Position numbers and translations under genes: made by a program. From CAYUYV01 sp964449455 (lineage in GTDB: Bacteria; Pseudomonadota; Alphaproteobacteria; JAJFIK01), in contig CAYUYV010000003.1 in assembly GCA_964449455.1 (NCBI GenBank), forward strand, positions 4,741-68,740: a DNA stretch of 64,000 nt. Reading direction: 5' to 3'. How positions within the stretch are numbered: position 1 is the first letter of the stretch; each line of letters begins with the position of its first letter. Shown here piece by piece: positions 26,190-35,475 of this stretch. The notes beneath the pieces are model-generated. The model was not told where the DNA came from. It saw nothing but the letters and a program-made list of their open reading frames with translations, and ran no database searches.

Positions 26190-26231
26190 ATCCGGCGCCA
26201 GATTTAAGGCCGGGTTCCTTAAAGCAATTTC

Positions 26232-26262
26232 GGCAGGGTAGGCATCCGCTGCACGCCCTGCC
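26232..26262. terminator. Hairpin between convergent genes
   Basis: GGCAGGG at 26232-26238 pairs with CCCTGCC at 26256-26262, loop 17 nt, in the spacer between the 81-aa gene and the hpnM-like gene. There is no U-run. The terminator role is inferred from position only. Confidence 0.3.
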
Positions 26263-26300
26263 AATCCGCGACTTGATCAACGCCTTTAAGGGCGGCGGGA

Positions 26301-27176
26301 TTACAAAACGCCGGAAATCGTGCTTGTACGCAGCTGCAATTCAGCAAGAAGCGCGTCAAAACCGCGTTTTCGAACCAACGCATTGAACTCGTCGCGCTTG
26401 GTCAAAACAATTGAGACACCCTCAAAGAAAATGTCGATGATCTGGAACTGATCCTCCTTGCGGCGCCGAACACGCCAATCAACGACAATGGGATCACCAT
26501 TTTCGCGGAACAGATTGGTCCGAACCCGCACATCCCGATCATTTATGGGCTCAGTTTCCACGACCTGCATCCGCACCTTCGCCAGTTTGGCAAGCTGCGA
26601 AGCATATAGGCGCGTGATGTAGTCCGGAAACACTTGCTCATACCGGCGAAGCTGCTCCTCGGTCGCCGTTCTGCGGTGGGAGCCCAGCATGAGCCGGCCG
26701 ATGAAATCGACGGCCAAGCCTTCCGACAAAATGCCCCGGAACGCCTCATGGCGGACATCATCAGCCATATCCGAAGCATTCAGAACGGTGAAAGCTTCGT
26801 TCGATAATTTGTCGAGGAAACTGGCGGCGGCCTTTTGCTCTCCAAGACGGGTGGTGTCATCGCCGAGATGGCGCGGCATATCCCGCACGTCATCCACGGG
26901 CGCTTCGGCATCGACACGGTCTTGGTCATCGCTGGTGGACGTCGCGCCAGAGGCTCCAGATGCGGCTGTCGCGGCTCCTTCAACGGGCTGTTCAGCCTTG
27001 CCGTCATCCTCGGCAGCCTGCGCACCGGAAAGGGGCAAAATCAGCAAGAGACCCACGCAGGCGAGGGTGCGAAGCATGCCAGCGGCAGGGCCCCGCAAGG
27101 TCCCAAATTCCCAATCGGCCCTTGTCTTTGACCGTGTTGTGTCCGCTGAGCCTTGCCCCATCGATCCTTTTCCCAT
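26301..27176 (-). CDS. MlaC/Ttg2D-family lipid-binding protein, HpnM-like
   Basis: A 291-aa exported protein of the MlaC (toluene-tolerance) family, which carries phospholipids or related lipids across the periplasm. The hydrophobic signal segment is LRTLACVGLLLILPLSGAQA. After a low-complexity Ala/Ser/Asp linker the family domain shows FRGILSEGLAVDFIGRLMLG, RRYEQVFPDYITRLYASQL and VVDWRVRRRKEDQFQIIDIF. The start may be ATG 27176, 27161 or 27077; only the last gives a conventional short signal peptide, but it lacks a good ribosome-binding site. The HpnN-like exporter lies upstream on the same strand, so the pair matches the hopanoid-associated hpnM-hpnN arrangement. Confidence 0.8.
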   Translation of the reverse strand: MGKGSMGQGSADTTRSKTRADWEFGTLRGPAAGMLRTLACVGLLLILPLSGAQAAEDDGKAEQPVEGAATAASGASGATSTSDDQDRVDAEAPVDDVRDMPRHLGDDTTRLGEQKAAASFLDKLSNEAFTVLNASDMADDVRHEAFRGILSEGLAVDFIGRLMLGSHRRTATEEQLRRYEQVFPDYITRLYASQLAKLAKVRMQVVETEPINDRDVRVRTNLFRENGDPIVVDWRVRRRKEDQFQIIDIFFEGVSIVLTKRDEFNALVRKRGFDALLAELQLRTSTISGVL

Positions 27177-27555
27177 CGCTCTTTATTCCGCGCATTCGCG
27201 TGGCAGGTCCGACCGTCATTGAAAGATCCCGGACGAACGAAACCAGCTTCCGGAAAGATCAGACTCTATCCATCACCCGATACGCCAACGTGTATCCGAG
27301 TCTCATAAAACCGCTACGGGATCTCTAGGGACTGGATCCCGGTTTCACTGGTCTCGATCCGATTATCCCCTCAAGCACCGCGACCCGGCCGTGAGGTGGT
27401 GAAAACTGGCCAATGTCCGCCGACCCACTGAGCTACCCTATCGGGTGCGTCGGGGGATGGCAAAATCGACCGTAACCCATGCGCATATGTGGGAAGGTCG
27501 ACGTCGGAACAAGGGCCGAGACAGGGAAATCCCAAGGCACGGACCCTCTTCTGCC

Positions 27556-30213
27556 TCACGCGCTGCGCCTCCGGTTAAGCGTGTCCAGCGTTGCCGGCAG
27601 GACAAGCAGCGAACACAACAGCGTGAAGGAAATTGCAAGGGTCAAAAGGGCCCCCATGCTGGCCGTGCCCCGATGATCCGAAAGGACCAGCGTGCCAAAG
27701 GACGCGATTGTGGTCAGAGCACTGAAAAACACTGCGCGCGGTGTTGTGGTCGTAAAGACCGAGCTGTGACGCACGAATTGGCGGCTGCGTAGGGCCAGAT
27801 GGATGCCGCTGTCGGCGCCAAGACCGATGAGCAGCGGAATCACGATCACATTGGCGAAATTATAGGGCTGGCCAAGCAACACCCCGGCCGCGGACGTGAA
27901 AATCGCAGCCAGAACGACGGGAAACAGGATCACGAGGACCATCACCACATCACGCAGCAGCAGCCACAACAACACAAAGACCACGAGGGCTGCCGTCACG
28001 CTCGCCTGAACCATAGCCTGAGCCACAATATCGGCGGCCTTCAGGACGGTGAGCGCGCTGCCCGTCGCTTCGGGGGCAATTGCGACCACGGCATCCACGA
28101 AATCCTTGCGCATGGCCTCATCGCGCATATCGAGGGCCTCGTCAGGCACGATTTCGAGGCGGATCCGACCATCCCGGGCCCGATAACGCTCGACGATTTC
28201 CGGCGGCAGGTCCTCCAGCGCAACAGGTTCCGGAGCCAACTGCGCCTTGAGGCGGTTCATCTGGAAGTCCCAAAACCGGAACAGATCGCCCTCAAGGGCT
28301 GGGATCAGGCCTGTATTGCGGGACGAGGCGCGCGCCAGAGCCTCCAGACTGGCATCAAGCTGGCGTGCCGCCGGGGTGGCACTGCCTTGCGCCAGTTGCG
28401 CCCTCAGAGTCTCGAGGCCTGGCAGGTTTTGCCGGTCAGAGGCCGGAGCAGACGGTGTTGCATCGCTTGATGGGCCGCGCAGAGCACTTTGAAGCGGCGT
28501 GCTCGCCAGGTCGATCAGCTCCAGTTTGAACTCCTGGTCTGCGGGCACGAAGTTATCAAGCGAGATCACCTTGCCGACTTGCGGCAGTGCTTCCAGCCGG
28601 TCCTTGAGGGCCGCCCGCTCTTCTTGCGATCCGGTCAGCACATCCAGGCGATAGGGCGTGGTGTTCGGATCATCGAATAGCTTCTGGAAGGTCTTGACCG
28701 AAGGGCTGTCAGGATCGCGCAGGCGCATCGGGTCCGCATCAAAGCGGACCTGGGTGAGAAGGGGCAGGGCAGCGACGCCGAGAATGATTGTGGTCAGCGC
28801 CAATCCACGCCCAAGCCGTCCGCGGGTCACACTCGAAAATGTCTGCCCTGAAGCCGGCGCGCGGCGGCCCCGGCCCACGGGCAGAATGGCTGCCGCAGCT
28901 GGGATCACGGTCACCGCGACGATGAACGCAATCAGCACGCCTGCACCGGAAATGATCCCAAGCTGGGCCATGCCGACAAATTGGGTGGGCACAAAGGCGA
29001 AAAAGGCGAGCGCCGTGGTTGGGGCGCACAAGGCAAGGGCGCCGCCCACCTCCCGGATCGACAGCTGCACCGCTTCCCCGTTCGGCGTGCCGCTCCGCCG
29101 GGTTTCCATGATGTGCAAGGCAAAATGGATGGCAAAATCGATGCCGAGACCGATCAAAAGGACGGCGAAGGCAATCGAAACCAGATTGAGCGCCCCAACC
29201 GTGAGAGTGGCGAGACCCGCGGTCAGGCCAAGGGTGAGCACCAGCGTGGCCAATGCCGTTAAGACCATGCCGAACGAGCGGAAAGCGAGCCACAACAAAA
29301 TTGCGACCAGGACGAAGGAGAGGCCAAGGGAAATCTCAATGCCACTCGACACGCTGCGCAATTCTTCGGTCCGCAGCGCGGGTGTGCCCGTCACCCCATA
29401 TTCAAGACCACCCCAATCGGCCTCATTTTCGATTTGCGCCGCCATGTCCCGAATGACGCGCAGCACCTCCCGAGCCGGCTGCAAGGAACTGAAGTCAAGC
29501 TCCGGCGAGATGGCAATGACCCGCTGATGCACGCTGGTGCCTGAGTCGTCCACGGTGAAAAGGCGCTGCCAGGACAAGGGGCGAGGGCTTCCCGAAAGGC
29601 GCGCGTCTATGACCGCCGCCAATTCCCGGTAGACCGGATCGAGGAAGGACCCATCATCCGTGTCCGTGCTGGCGGCCAGATCCGCCCGGCGGGCCAATGT
29701 CGCGAACAGGGTATCCGCCGATTGATCGCTGTTCAGCGCCTCAATCACCGGTGAGGCCTTTGTGAGCCGGTTCAGCTGGCTCTCCAGCTTGGTCTCCGAC
29801 AGCAGCAACAGACCATTCCGGGCGAAAAACGGATGGGCGGTGGGCGCATAAACCGAGCGGATCGTCTCCGTTTGGCTGCTCAACGCGCCGCTCAGGCGGG
29901 CCGTGAAGGCGTCAACCTCATCGGCGCTTGGCGCGCGGACCCAGACAAGGATGACATCGTCAAGCTCAGGGAAAGCGGCTTCGAAATCCCGTTGGGCCAC
30001 CCGATAGGGCAGCTCGGGATCGATCATGTCGCTTGCGTCCGTGTTGACCCGGAGCTGCTTCATCGCAAGCAGCGAGCCGGCAACGGCGAGGGCCGTCACC
30101 AAAAGAAGGAAGACACGAGGCCAGGATTGAACCAGCCGGACCCAAAAGAGAAGCGCCGCCTCGATACCTGCCAGTGCACCCACAGCCCTTGCCTTTCTCT
30201 GACCCTCGGTCAT
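27556..30213 (-). CDS. RND/MMPL-family exporter, HpnN-like
   Basis: An 885-aa RND-superfamily membrane protein with two sets of about six helices (residues ~275-460 and ~700-875) and two periplasmic loops. HpnN-like features are the N-terminal block MKQLRVNTDASDMIDPELPY and PFFARNGLLLLSE. HpnN moves hopanoids to the outer membrane in related alphaproteobacteria. ATG 30213 is the start. The 379 bp between it and the HpnM-like gene (27177-27555) hold no ORF I can support. No squalene-hopene cyclase or other hpn gene lies in the window, so the hopanoid role is inferred from family and pairing. Confidence 0.82.
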   Translation of the reverse strand: MTEGQRKARAVGALAGIEAALLFWVRLVQSWPRVFLLLVTALAVAGSLLAMKQLRVNTDASDMIDPELPYRVAQRDFEAAFPELDDVILVWVRAPSADEVDAFTARLSGALSSQTETIRSVYAPTAHPFFARNGLLLLSETKLESQLNRLTKASPVIEALNSDQSADTLFATLARRADLAASTDTDDGSFLDPVYRELAAVIDARLSGSPRPLSWQRLFTVDDSGTSVHQRVIAISPELDFSSLQPAREVLRVIRDMAAQIENEADWGGLEYGVTGTPALRTEELRSVSSGIEISLGLSFVLVAILLWLAFRSFGMVLTALATLVLTLGLTAGLATLTVGALNLVSIAFAVLLIGLGIDFAIHFALHIMETRRSGTPNGEAVQLSIREVGGALALCAPTTALAFFAFVPTQFVGMAQLGIISGAGVLIAFIVAVTVIPAAAAILPVGRGRRAPASGQTFSSVTRGRLGRGLALTTIILGVAALPLLTQVRFDADPMRLRDPDSPSVKTFQKLFDDPNTTPYRLDVLTGSQEERAALKDRLEALPQVGKVISLDNFVPADQEFKLELIDLASTPLQSALRGPSSDATPSAPASDRQNLPGLETLRAQLAQGSATPAARQLDASLEALARASSRNTGLIPALEGDLFRFWDFQMNRLKAQLAPEPVALEDLPPEIVERYRARDGRIRLEIVPDEALDMRDEAMRKDFVDAVVAIAPEATGSALTVLKAADIVAQAMVQASVTAALVVFVLLWLLLRDVVMVLVILFPVVLAAIFTSAAGVLLGQPYNFANVIVIPLLIGLGADSGIHLALRSRQFVRHSSVFTTTTPRAVFFSALTTIASFGTLVLSDHRGTASMGALLTLAISFTLLCSLLVLPATLDTLNRRRSA

Positions 30214-30496
30214 GCCCGCATTATCCCGAGTGTTCTATCGAGTCCCATCCAGTTCTTCCAAGAACCAGCTCTTGCAAGAAACCGCAGGATTCGCCAATTC
30301 GAACAGCGCTGTGCCCCATATGCCATCCGCCGATCAAGGGCCTTGTGTGCGCCGCGCCCGAAGGACTGCTTTTGACCCTTACCGGTTCTAAGGGGTTTTG
30401 CGCGCCCTGCAATGGCCGGCCAGCGCCATCATTAGGACCATCCATGCCAAGCTGCGTTGCCCGCTTGCCCGCAATGGCGAAGCCCGGCGCAGTGTT

Positions 30497-31144
30497 TCAG
30501 GATCTTTGCGCCTTATGCGGCGTTTTTGGCTTTAGAATCGCTCTTTTTTTGCCGGGGAGATCGATCGCGGGCACTGTACCGGTCACATGCTGCATATAGC
30601 GACGCCAGGCGTAATTTCCCATGCTTCCTGCTGCGCCCGCTGCGGCTCCGATGACGGCTGCGGCGTTCTCGGCATCATACATCAGCACGTAAATGACCAT
30701 GGCCAGGGTGACCCACATCCATGTCTTGGAAATGGAGATCACATAGCGGCCAGGTTCAAGCAGGTTCAAAAAGCGCAAGCCAAGGAGAAACCAAAGAACG
30801 ACCGTCGGGATGTTTTTGCGAGAGGCGACGGAGAGTTCATTACGGGCGACTGGTTCCTCAGCCGGCTTTTCGCCCGCCGCTATGGCCAGTGTCAGGGGGG
30901 CTGCGGTGATGGGGGCTGGTGTGACGGGCGCTGGGGTAACGGGCGCTGGGGTAACGGGCGCTGGGGCCGTGCTTGCCGAAGCGGCCGGCGGGCTGGCGGA
31001 TGGAAGGAGAGGCGTTGAAGGCTCCGGAGCCGTTTGCGTGTCCGTTGGGAGCTGGAGGCGGTCATAGTCGATCACGACCTCGCGGTTGTAAGGGTAGATG
31101 CCGCTCCCTTTCTGGGATCGCTGGAACGTCATCTCGTAAGCCAT
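30497..31144 (-). CDS. Membrane protein with Pro/Ala repeat linker, function unknown
   Basis: A 215-aa protein. A short N-terminal domain (SGIYPYNREVVIDYDRLQLP) is followed by a disordered Ala/Pro/Thr linker with four PAPVT-type repeats, then two transmembrane helices (VVLWFLLGLRFL and WVTLAMVIYVLMYDAE) and a basic C-terminus (LPGKKRAILKPKTPHK). ATG 31144 is preferred to the longer open frame to 31327; a GGAG lies about 12 bases upstream. No family is recognised. The 283-bp spacer up to hpnN shows nothing. Confidence 0.65.
   Translation of the reverse strand: MAYEMTFQRSQKGSGIYPYNREVVIDYDRLQLPTDTQTAPEPSTPLLPSASPPAASASTAPAPVTPAPVTPAPVTPAPITAAPLTLAIAAGEKPAEEPVARNELSVASRKNIPTVVLWFLLGLRFLNLLEPGRYVISISKTWMWVTLAMVIYVLMYDAENAAAVIGAAAGAAGSMGNYAWRRYMQHVTGTVPAIDLPGKKRAILKPKTPHKAQRS
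30911..30967. repeat. 15-bp tandem repeat encoding PAPVT
   Basis: About three and a half copies of a 15-bp unit (GGGCGCTGGGGTAAC on the plus strand) encode the PAPVT linker of the membrane protein above; the frame is preserved. Confidence 0.85.
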
Positions 31145-31407
31145 GACCGCGCGCGCTCCCCTCCGTTGCGCAGACCCGCACCGGAGCGCGTTTAACACGC
31201 TGTCCCAATTCGAGAAAGGGAGCGAAAGAGGCAGGCGTAAAGGCGGGATTGGACCGTCTGATGGACCTAATGCAGCGGCCCAGACGGATGCCTCAGGCGC
31301 AAGTTGGCATCCCTCCGGATAAGTCACGGCACAAACAAAGACGTGTCAGGACACCGGGCCGACCGAAGGGGCACCTTTTTTGTCGGATTTTGTCGGAGTG
31401 AAGGACC

Positions 31408-31511
31408 CAGAGCCCTTTCAAAGAAATCCGAGTCAATGAAAAGGCCCTAAGTCTTTGATTAGTCGCCTTTTTTGAACCGCAAAACCGTATTCACCTTTGC
31501 TGAATAGGGTC
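31408..31511. repeat. Dispersed palindromic intergenic element, copy B
   Basis: Related over its whole length to 8576-8680. Both begin AGAGCCCTTTCAA, continue with a TCTTTxATT block and TTGAACCGCAAAACC (copy A has TCGAACCGCAAAACC), and end near CTTTGCTGAA (copy A CTTTTGCTGAA). The opening hairpin is imperfect here. It lies in the 644-bp noncoding stretch 31145-31788, close to an assembly gap. Confidence 0.75.
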
Positions 31512-31550
31512 CAACAGTGCTCGGCGCGCCCAAAACGGTGTCGGTGCTAT

Positions 31551-31684
31551 TGTCTTGCGGAGAGCAANNNNNNNNNNNNNNNNNNNNNNNNNNNNNNNNN
31601 NNNNNNNNNNNNNNNNNNNNNNNNNNNNNNNNNNNNNNNNNNNNNNNNNNNNNNNNNNNNNNNNNNNTGTCTTGCGGAGAGCAA
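31551..31684. repeat. 17-bp direct repeat flanking assembly gap
   Basis: TGTCTTGCGGAGAGCAA stands at 31551-31567 and 31668-31684 on either side of N 31568-31667. Just beyond, ACCTGTCTCAAAGTGCAA-type sequence is also doubled (about 31750-31785). This is noncoding, downstream of the beta-helix gene. Confidence 0.75.
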
Positions 31685-31788
31685 AGACCCGCGTACCAGA
31701 GACAAGCTTGGGACCATCGCGAGCTGATCAGACCTGCGGAGACAAATCCATACCTGTCTCAAAGTGCAACCTGTCTCAAAGTGCAATT

Positions 31789-33207
31789 CTACGAGCGTTG
31801 CTTCTTGAACCAGTCTTCAGCGCAGCTATCCATCGTGATCTTTTTGTTCCTGCGGAAGAAGCGTTTCTCATAGGGCGGATTTTTGTCGATAATGTTGCCC
31901 TGATGCTCGGCCAAAGTCTGCTCGTCACTCACCGTGACAAATCCGGCATCGCTGACCGTGACGATACCAGCTCGGCCATTGCACAAAATTGTGTTGTCTT
32001 CGAGGATCGCATCCGGACCTTCAGGCATATTTAACCCAAACCGCTTATTCGCGATAATCTCATTCCCGGTCAGGCGAACAGGATCGCGCGAAGAAACAAT
32101 GACACCGTCTTTCTCATTGTGTGCGATCACACTGTTGATCAGCTTCACGTCGCCTTTGTAGATCACCACGCCGTGCTGGTCGTTTGTCTTGATGTCATTT
32201 TCGTCCATGACGACGACGCCTTTAAAGACGACGACCCCATCCTGGGTGTTCTTCTCAACCAAATTGCCATTCATTTCGACATAGGCACCGTGGGAGTCAA
32301 TTTCGAGCCCCACGTCATTTTTCCAAAGAACATTGGAATTCAGCGTGTAAAGATCAGAGGGGCGCGAGGAAAACCCTGCGCCTGAAGTAACATAAATGCC
32401 GAAGGATCCGCCAACAACCTCGTTAAGCTCAAGCGTCGCTTTGCTTCCACCCAAGACGATCCCGGGAACATTCGGATTTGCCTTAATCCGAGATTGAGTA
32501 AGGGAAAATGTTCCTTTCTTATACTCAATGCAAGAATTGAGGGAGCGCGGGTGATGCTCGAAAGAGATATCTTGAATATCGACCCGGTCATCGCCTTTGT
32601 ATTTGGTAACGCTGACTGTTAGGCAGCCTTTCTCCGGATTAGGCCGAACGATCGCCATGGGCACAGAGGGAGTCATTCCCGACTTTCGGCCAGGCACTCT
32701 TTGACCAACGCGGGCCGCACCACTAATTCGCACAGGCCAGTCGATATCCAAATGTTCGTTATAGTCACCCGGAAGAACGGTAATAAGACCACCGGGGGCC
32801 GTATGGCTGAACGCCTCCATGATCGTCTTGTAGACGCCGCGCCGGCTTTTAGCGATGTGGGAGTCGGCAATGGTGCTCGCGTGATTTGCGTATTTCTTGC
32901 TGCGCTTTCTATCTTTCTTCGCGCCCGTTGTGGGCACGGTGGCCGGGCTACGCTTGTTGCCTGATCCCCAAATGGAGAGGCCATCAAGATTGTCTTGGGC
33001 GAGGCTTGGTGTGCCGGACACGAGAACAAAGGCCAATGCGCCGAAGACCAAGAAAGCCGATGCGCCTGTGTGGCCAGGGCGACGGGCCGGCGTGCTCACG
33101 CCCTGCACACCCGCCTCACGGCTCCCGGCCCCTCGATTGAACAAACGCACACCAACAAACTCTGCCAGTGCAGCGCGCAGACCCCTGCCTACCTGCCTGT
33201 CCCTCAC
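31789..33207 (-). CDS. Exported right-handed beta-helix repeat protein
   Basis: A 472-aa protein. About 46 basic residues precede a signal-type hydrophobic segment (SAFLVFGALAFVLVSG, then SLAQ). The mature part from about residue 125 is a parallel beta-helix of NosD/pectate-lyase type, seen as repeating turns of N.V..N...GV.V (GNLVEKNTQDGVVV, ENDIKTNDQHGVVI, NSVIAHNEKDGVIV, GNEIIANKRFGLNM). It may bind or modify polysaccharide; no catalytic residues can be assigned. The GTG 33207 start overlaps the upstream stop (GTGA) with GGAGG upstream, so it is translationally coupled to the Sel1-type gene. Confidence 0.82.
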   Translation of the reverse strand: MRDRQVGRGLRAALAEFVGVRLFNRGAGSREAGVQGVSTPARRPGHTGASAFLVFGALAFVLVSGTPSLAQDNLDGLSIWGSGNKRSPATVPTTGAKKDRKRSKKYANHASTIADSHIAKSRRGVYKTIMEAFSHTAPGGLITVLPGDYNEHLDIDWPVRISGAARVGQRVPGRKSGMTPSVPMAIVRPNPEKGCLTVSVTKYKGDDRVDIQDISFEHHPRSLNSCIEYKKGTFSLTQSRIKANPNVPGIVLGGSKATLELNEVVGGSFGIYVTSGAGFSSRPSDLYTLNSNVLWKNDVGLEIDSHGAYVEMNGNLVEKNTQDGVVVFKGVVVMDENDIKTNDQHGVVIYKGDVKLINSVIAHNEKDGVIVSSRDPVRLTGNEIIANKRFGLNMPEGPDAILEDNTILCNGRAGIVTVSDAGFVTVSDEQTLAEHQGNIIDKNPPYEKRFFRRNKKITMDSCAEDWFKKQRS

Positions 33208-35060
33208 GCCTCGCTATCCTCCCCCTGATAGTTCGGCAACGCCTTGCCCCGGCATGCCGGCTGCGACTGCAGCGTTTCGAGAGCCCGTCCTGCACGAGGA
33301 TGTCTCAGCTTCGAAGCCTCAATCAGATACCCATACGCAATGGAACAGCTTTGGGGATGGTTCGTAAAGGGCAGCCCCCGCTCCTTGGCGTACATCATGC
33401 CCATATTGAAGATCGCGCTGGGCTCATTCTGACGCGCTGCCTCACCAAAGTAGTGGTGGGCAAGGTCCTCATCTTTCACGACCCCAATACCGTTCGCATA
33501 CATAACGCCAAGCACATTCTGGGACGCCGCGTCATTGCGCAGCTGGGCCGCCTGACAGATCAGCTCGACGATTTGCGGTGCATTCAGAAAGTCCCGCCGG
33601 TCAAGATTGAGGCTGGCCAGGAACAGCCGGAAGCCTTCCCGGGTCATGCGGCCAGGGACATTGTCAATTCCGCCGTCATAATAGCCCAGTGCTTTGAGTG
33701 CCCTTTGCTGGGCCGCGATGCTGATCTCCTTCACCCGCGAAAGGGGATGACCCGGACCATAACTCTCGGTCCTCTCAGAGCGACGGCGCAGACGCTTCAG
33801 GCGATTTTCCGTCGCTTTGTCATCCTTATAGGCAGTGGCCGAACAGGTCGTGGAAAGCTGCTGAAGCTGCTTTTGGGCCTGAAGAGCGGCCCGGCTGTTC
33901 GGGTCGATCTGGATCGCTGTCTCAAAAGCAATCTTGGAGTTCCGGACATCACCACGGGCCTGATAAGCCTGACCCGAGCGCAGCCAGGACAAAGCCTGAT
34001 CGCTGGTCATCAAAGAGTCCCGGCGGGCCTGGAACTGGCTGCCGCGGGCTAGGGCCCGGGCCACCCGGTTGGGTGTGAAGCGGAACGGGTTGGCTGGATC
34101 ATCGCCCATGCCAATGGCCATGGCCCAGCTTTCGGCGACCCTCTGGCCGCGCTCCAATTCAACCTGTCCCAGCCGCTCATTCTCCACCAGTCGGCCAAGC
34201 GCGACTTCCGCATTGTTGGCGATGTCGTCATCGTCACCACTGCCGGCAAGATAGAAGGCAGCATAGGCCTGGATCACCCGGCGACGGGGCGTGTTGCCCT
34301 CCACCAGGTAATCGTCCTGGCGGTGCAAGTCATTGTCAAAGAAGTCACTGGCCAGAATCTGACCGAGCGTGAATTGCGCTTCTTGTCCGCCGGCAAGATA
34401 GATCTCGATAAACTTCAGATAGACTTCGTCCTGGTCTTCCCGGCTGATGCTGCCATCAAGGGAATCGCCGAGCAGGCGGCGCCGTGCCTGCCGGGCCACA
34501 TCAAGTCCCTGGGCTGCGGCGAGGCAGAACCAGTAATAGGCTGCAACCGGGTTCGGCTGCACCGGATCAACCCCTTCCTCGAACATCAGCCCAAGCCGAT
34601 ATTGGAAGAACCGGTCCCCGTTCCAGCCCGCGGCCAGCGCAAAAATATCCTGATACTCGTCGAGCTCCGAAAAGCTGTCGCTGAGCCGGCTGTTGCTGCG
34701 GGGCCGCCCGAAGGGCAGCTCATTGGTCAGGGCCGATTGGAGCTGACCAATCCACCGCTCCACCCAGTTGCCTGAGGTCGTGGACGACGTGCCCTGGCGG
34801 CCCATGAACGGGTTCATGGCAGCTTCCTGCGCGGCGCGCTCATCGGCGAATTCGACGGGGCCCGGAAAGAGCTCCGGGGTCGCGATTCGGTCCCCCATGG
34901 GCCGGCGGACCTGGTCGGTCTGCGCAAAGCCCTGGGAGACGGGGCTCAGAACGAGGCAGGCCGTGACAACAGCCGCGAGCGCCGGGCGCAGGATCGGGAC
35001 CCGGCGATGGGCTTTGTCAGCGCCTCGGTTGGAGATCGACTCTGCAAAAGATGCGACCAT
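33204..35060 (-). CDS. Exported Sel1-repeat/peptidoglycan-binding-domain protein
   Basis: A 618-aa protein with an N-terminal hydrophobic signal segment (LRPALAAVVTACLVLSPVSQ, then GFAQ). Sel1/TPR-like helices occur near residues 130-185 (FQYRLGLMFEEGV, AYYWFCLAAAQG), a TPR near 360-400, a PG_binding_1-like domain near 430-480 (QQRALKALGYYDGGIDNVPG) and further Sel1 repeats near 500-590 (SQNVLGVMYANGIG, AIFNMGMMYAKERG). It probably acts in the periplasm at the wall. ATG 35060 has AAAGGA upstream and is better than GTG 35090. The beta-helix gene overlaps its end, so the two should be made together. The 394 bp upstream hold no gene. Confidence 0.82.
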   Translation of the reverse strand: MVASFAESISNRGADKAHRRVPILRPALAAVVTACLVLSPVSQGFAQTDQVRRPMGDRIATPELFPGPVEFADERAAQEAAMNPFMGRQGTSSTTSGNWVERWIGQLQSALTNELPFGRPRSNSRLSDSFSELDEYQDIFALAAGWNGDRFFQYRLGLMFEEGVDPVQPNPVAAYYWFCLAAAQGLDVARQARRRLLGDSLDGSISREDQDEVYLKFIEIYLAGGQEAQFTLGQILASDFFDNDLHRQDDYLVEGNTPRRRVIQAYAAFYLAGSGDDDDIANNAEVALGRLVENERLGQVELERGQRVAESWAMAIGMGDDPANPFRFTPNRVARALARGSQFQARRDSLMTSDQALSWLRSGQAYQARGDVRNSKIAFETAIQIDPNSRAALQAQKQLQQLSTTCSATAYKDDKATENRLKRLRRRSERTESYGPGHPLSRVKEISIAAQQRALKALGYYDGGIDNVPGRMTREGFRLFLASLNLDRRDFLNAPQIVELICQAAQLRNDAASQNVLGVMYANGIGVVKDEDLAHHYFGEAARQNEPSAIFNMGMMYAKERGLPFTNHPQSCSIAYGYLIEASKLRHPRAGRALETLQSQPACRGKALPNYQGEDSEA

Positions 35061-35432
35061 TGGACGTTTTCCTTTCCAGGCCTGGATCACCTGACGGTGG
35101 CTGTGGTGGCCCCTCCTGACGAGGACTTGGGAGATTTACCCCAGGTCCCACCCCCCATACCGGTGCGTCGCGGGCAGACCCGAACCACCGGGCACAGCCT
35201 TGCTTCGGACACGGCTCGTGAGGGCCGCCATGTCCCGTTTCGAAGATCATCAACGAAAATACAGGACAATTTCAATAAGCGGTACACCCAAGTCCCGCTT
35301 TCGGACTCCAAAAACCCATGAGGAGCCGACATTTTCATGGCCGGATGCGGGTTCAAAACCGTCATGTGTCGTTTTGGGGTCCAGGGCAGCAATCCGCAGG
35401 CGAGCCATCCGCGCCTTTTGTCAGATTGTTTT

Positions 35433-35475
35433 TAAGCCCAGCCAGCGGCCAAGTTTAGGCCCAGCCGCCGGCTAG
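35433..35475. repeat. Duplicated stop-codon region of the dehalogenase-like gene
   Basis: TTAAGCCCAGCCAGCGGC (from about 35433) is repeated as TTAGGCCCAGCCGCCGGC (from 35455). On the minus strand the C-terminal codons and the TAA stop of the dehalogenase-like gene are therefore followed by a diverged second copy. Confidence 0.6.

Noticed and set aside
27420..27470. tRNA-like sequence on the minus strand (GGGTAGCTCAGTGGG)
   Set aside because: The D-arm-like stretch is present, but there is no T-arm GTTCGA, no anticodon stem and no acceptor pairing in the right places.
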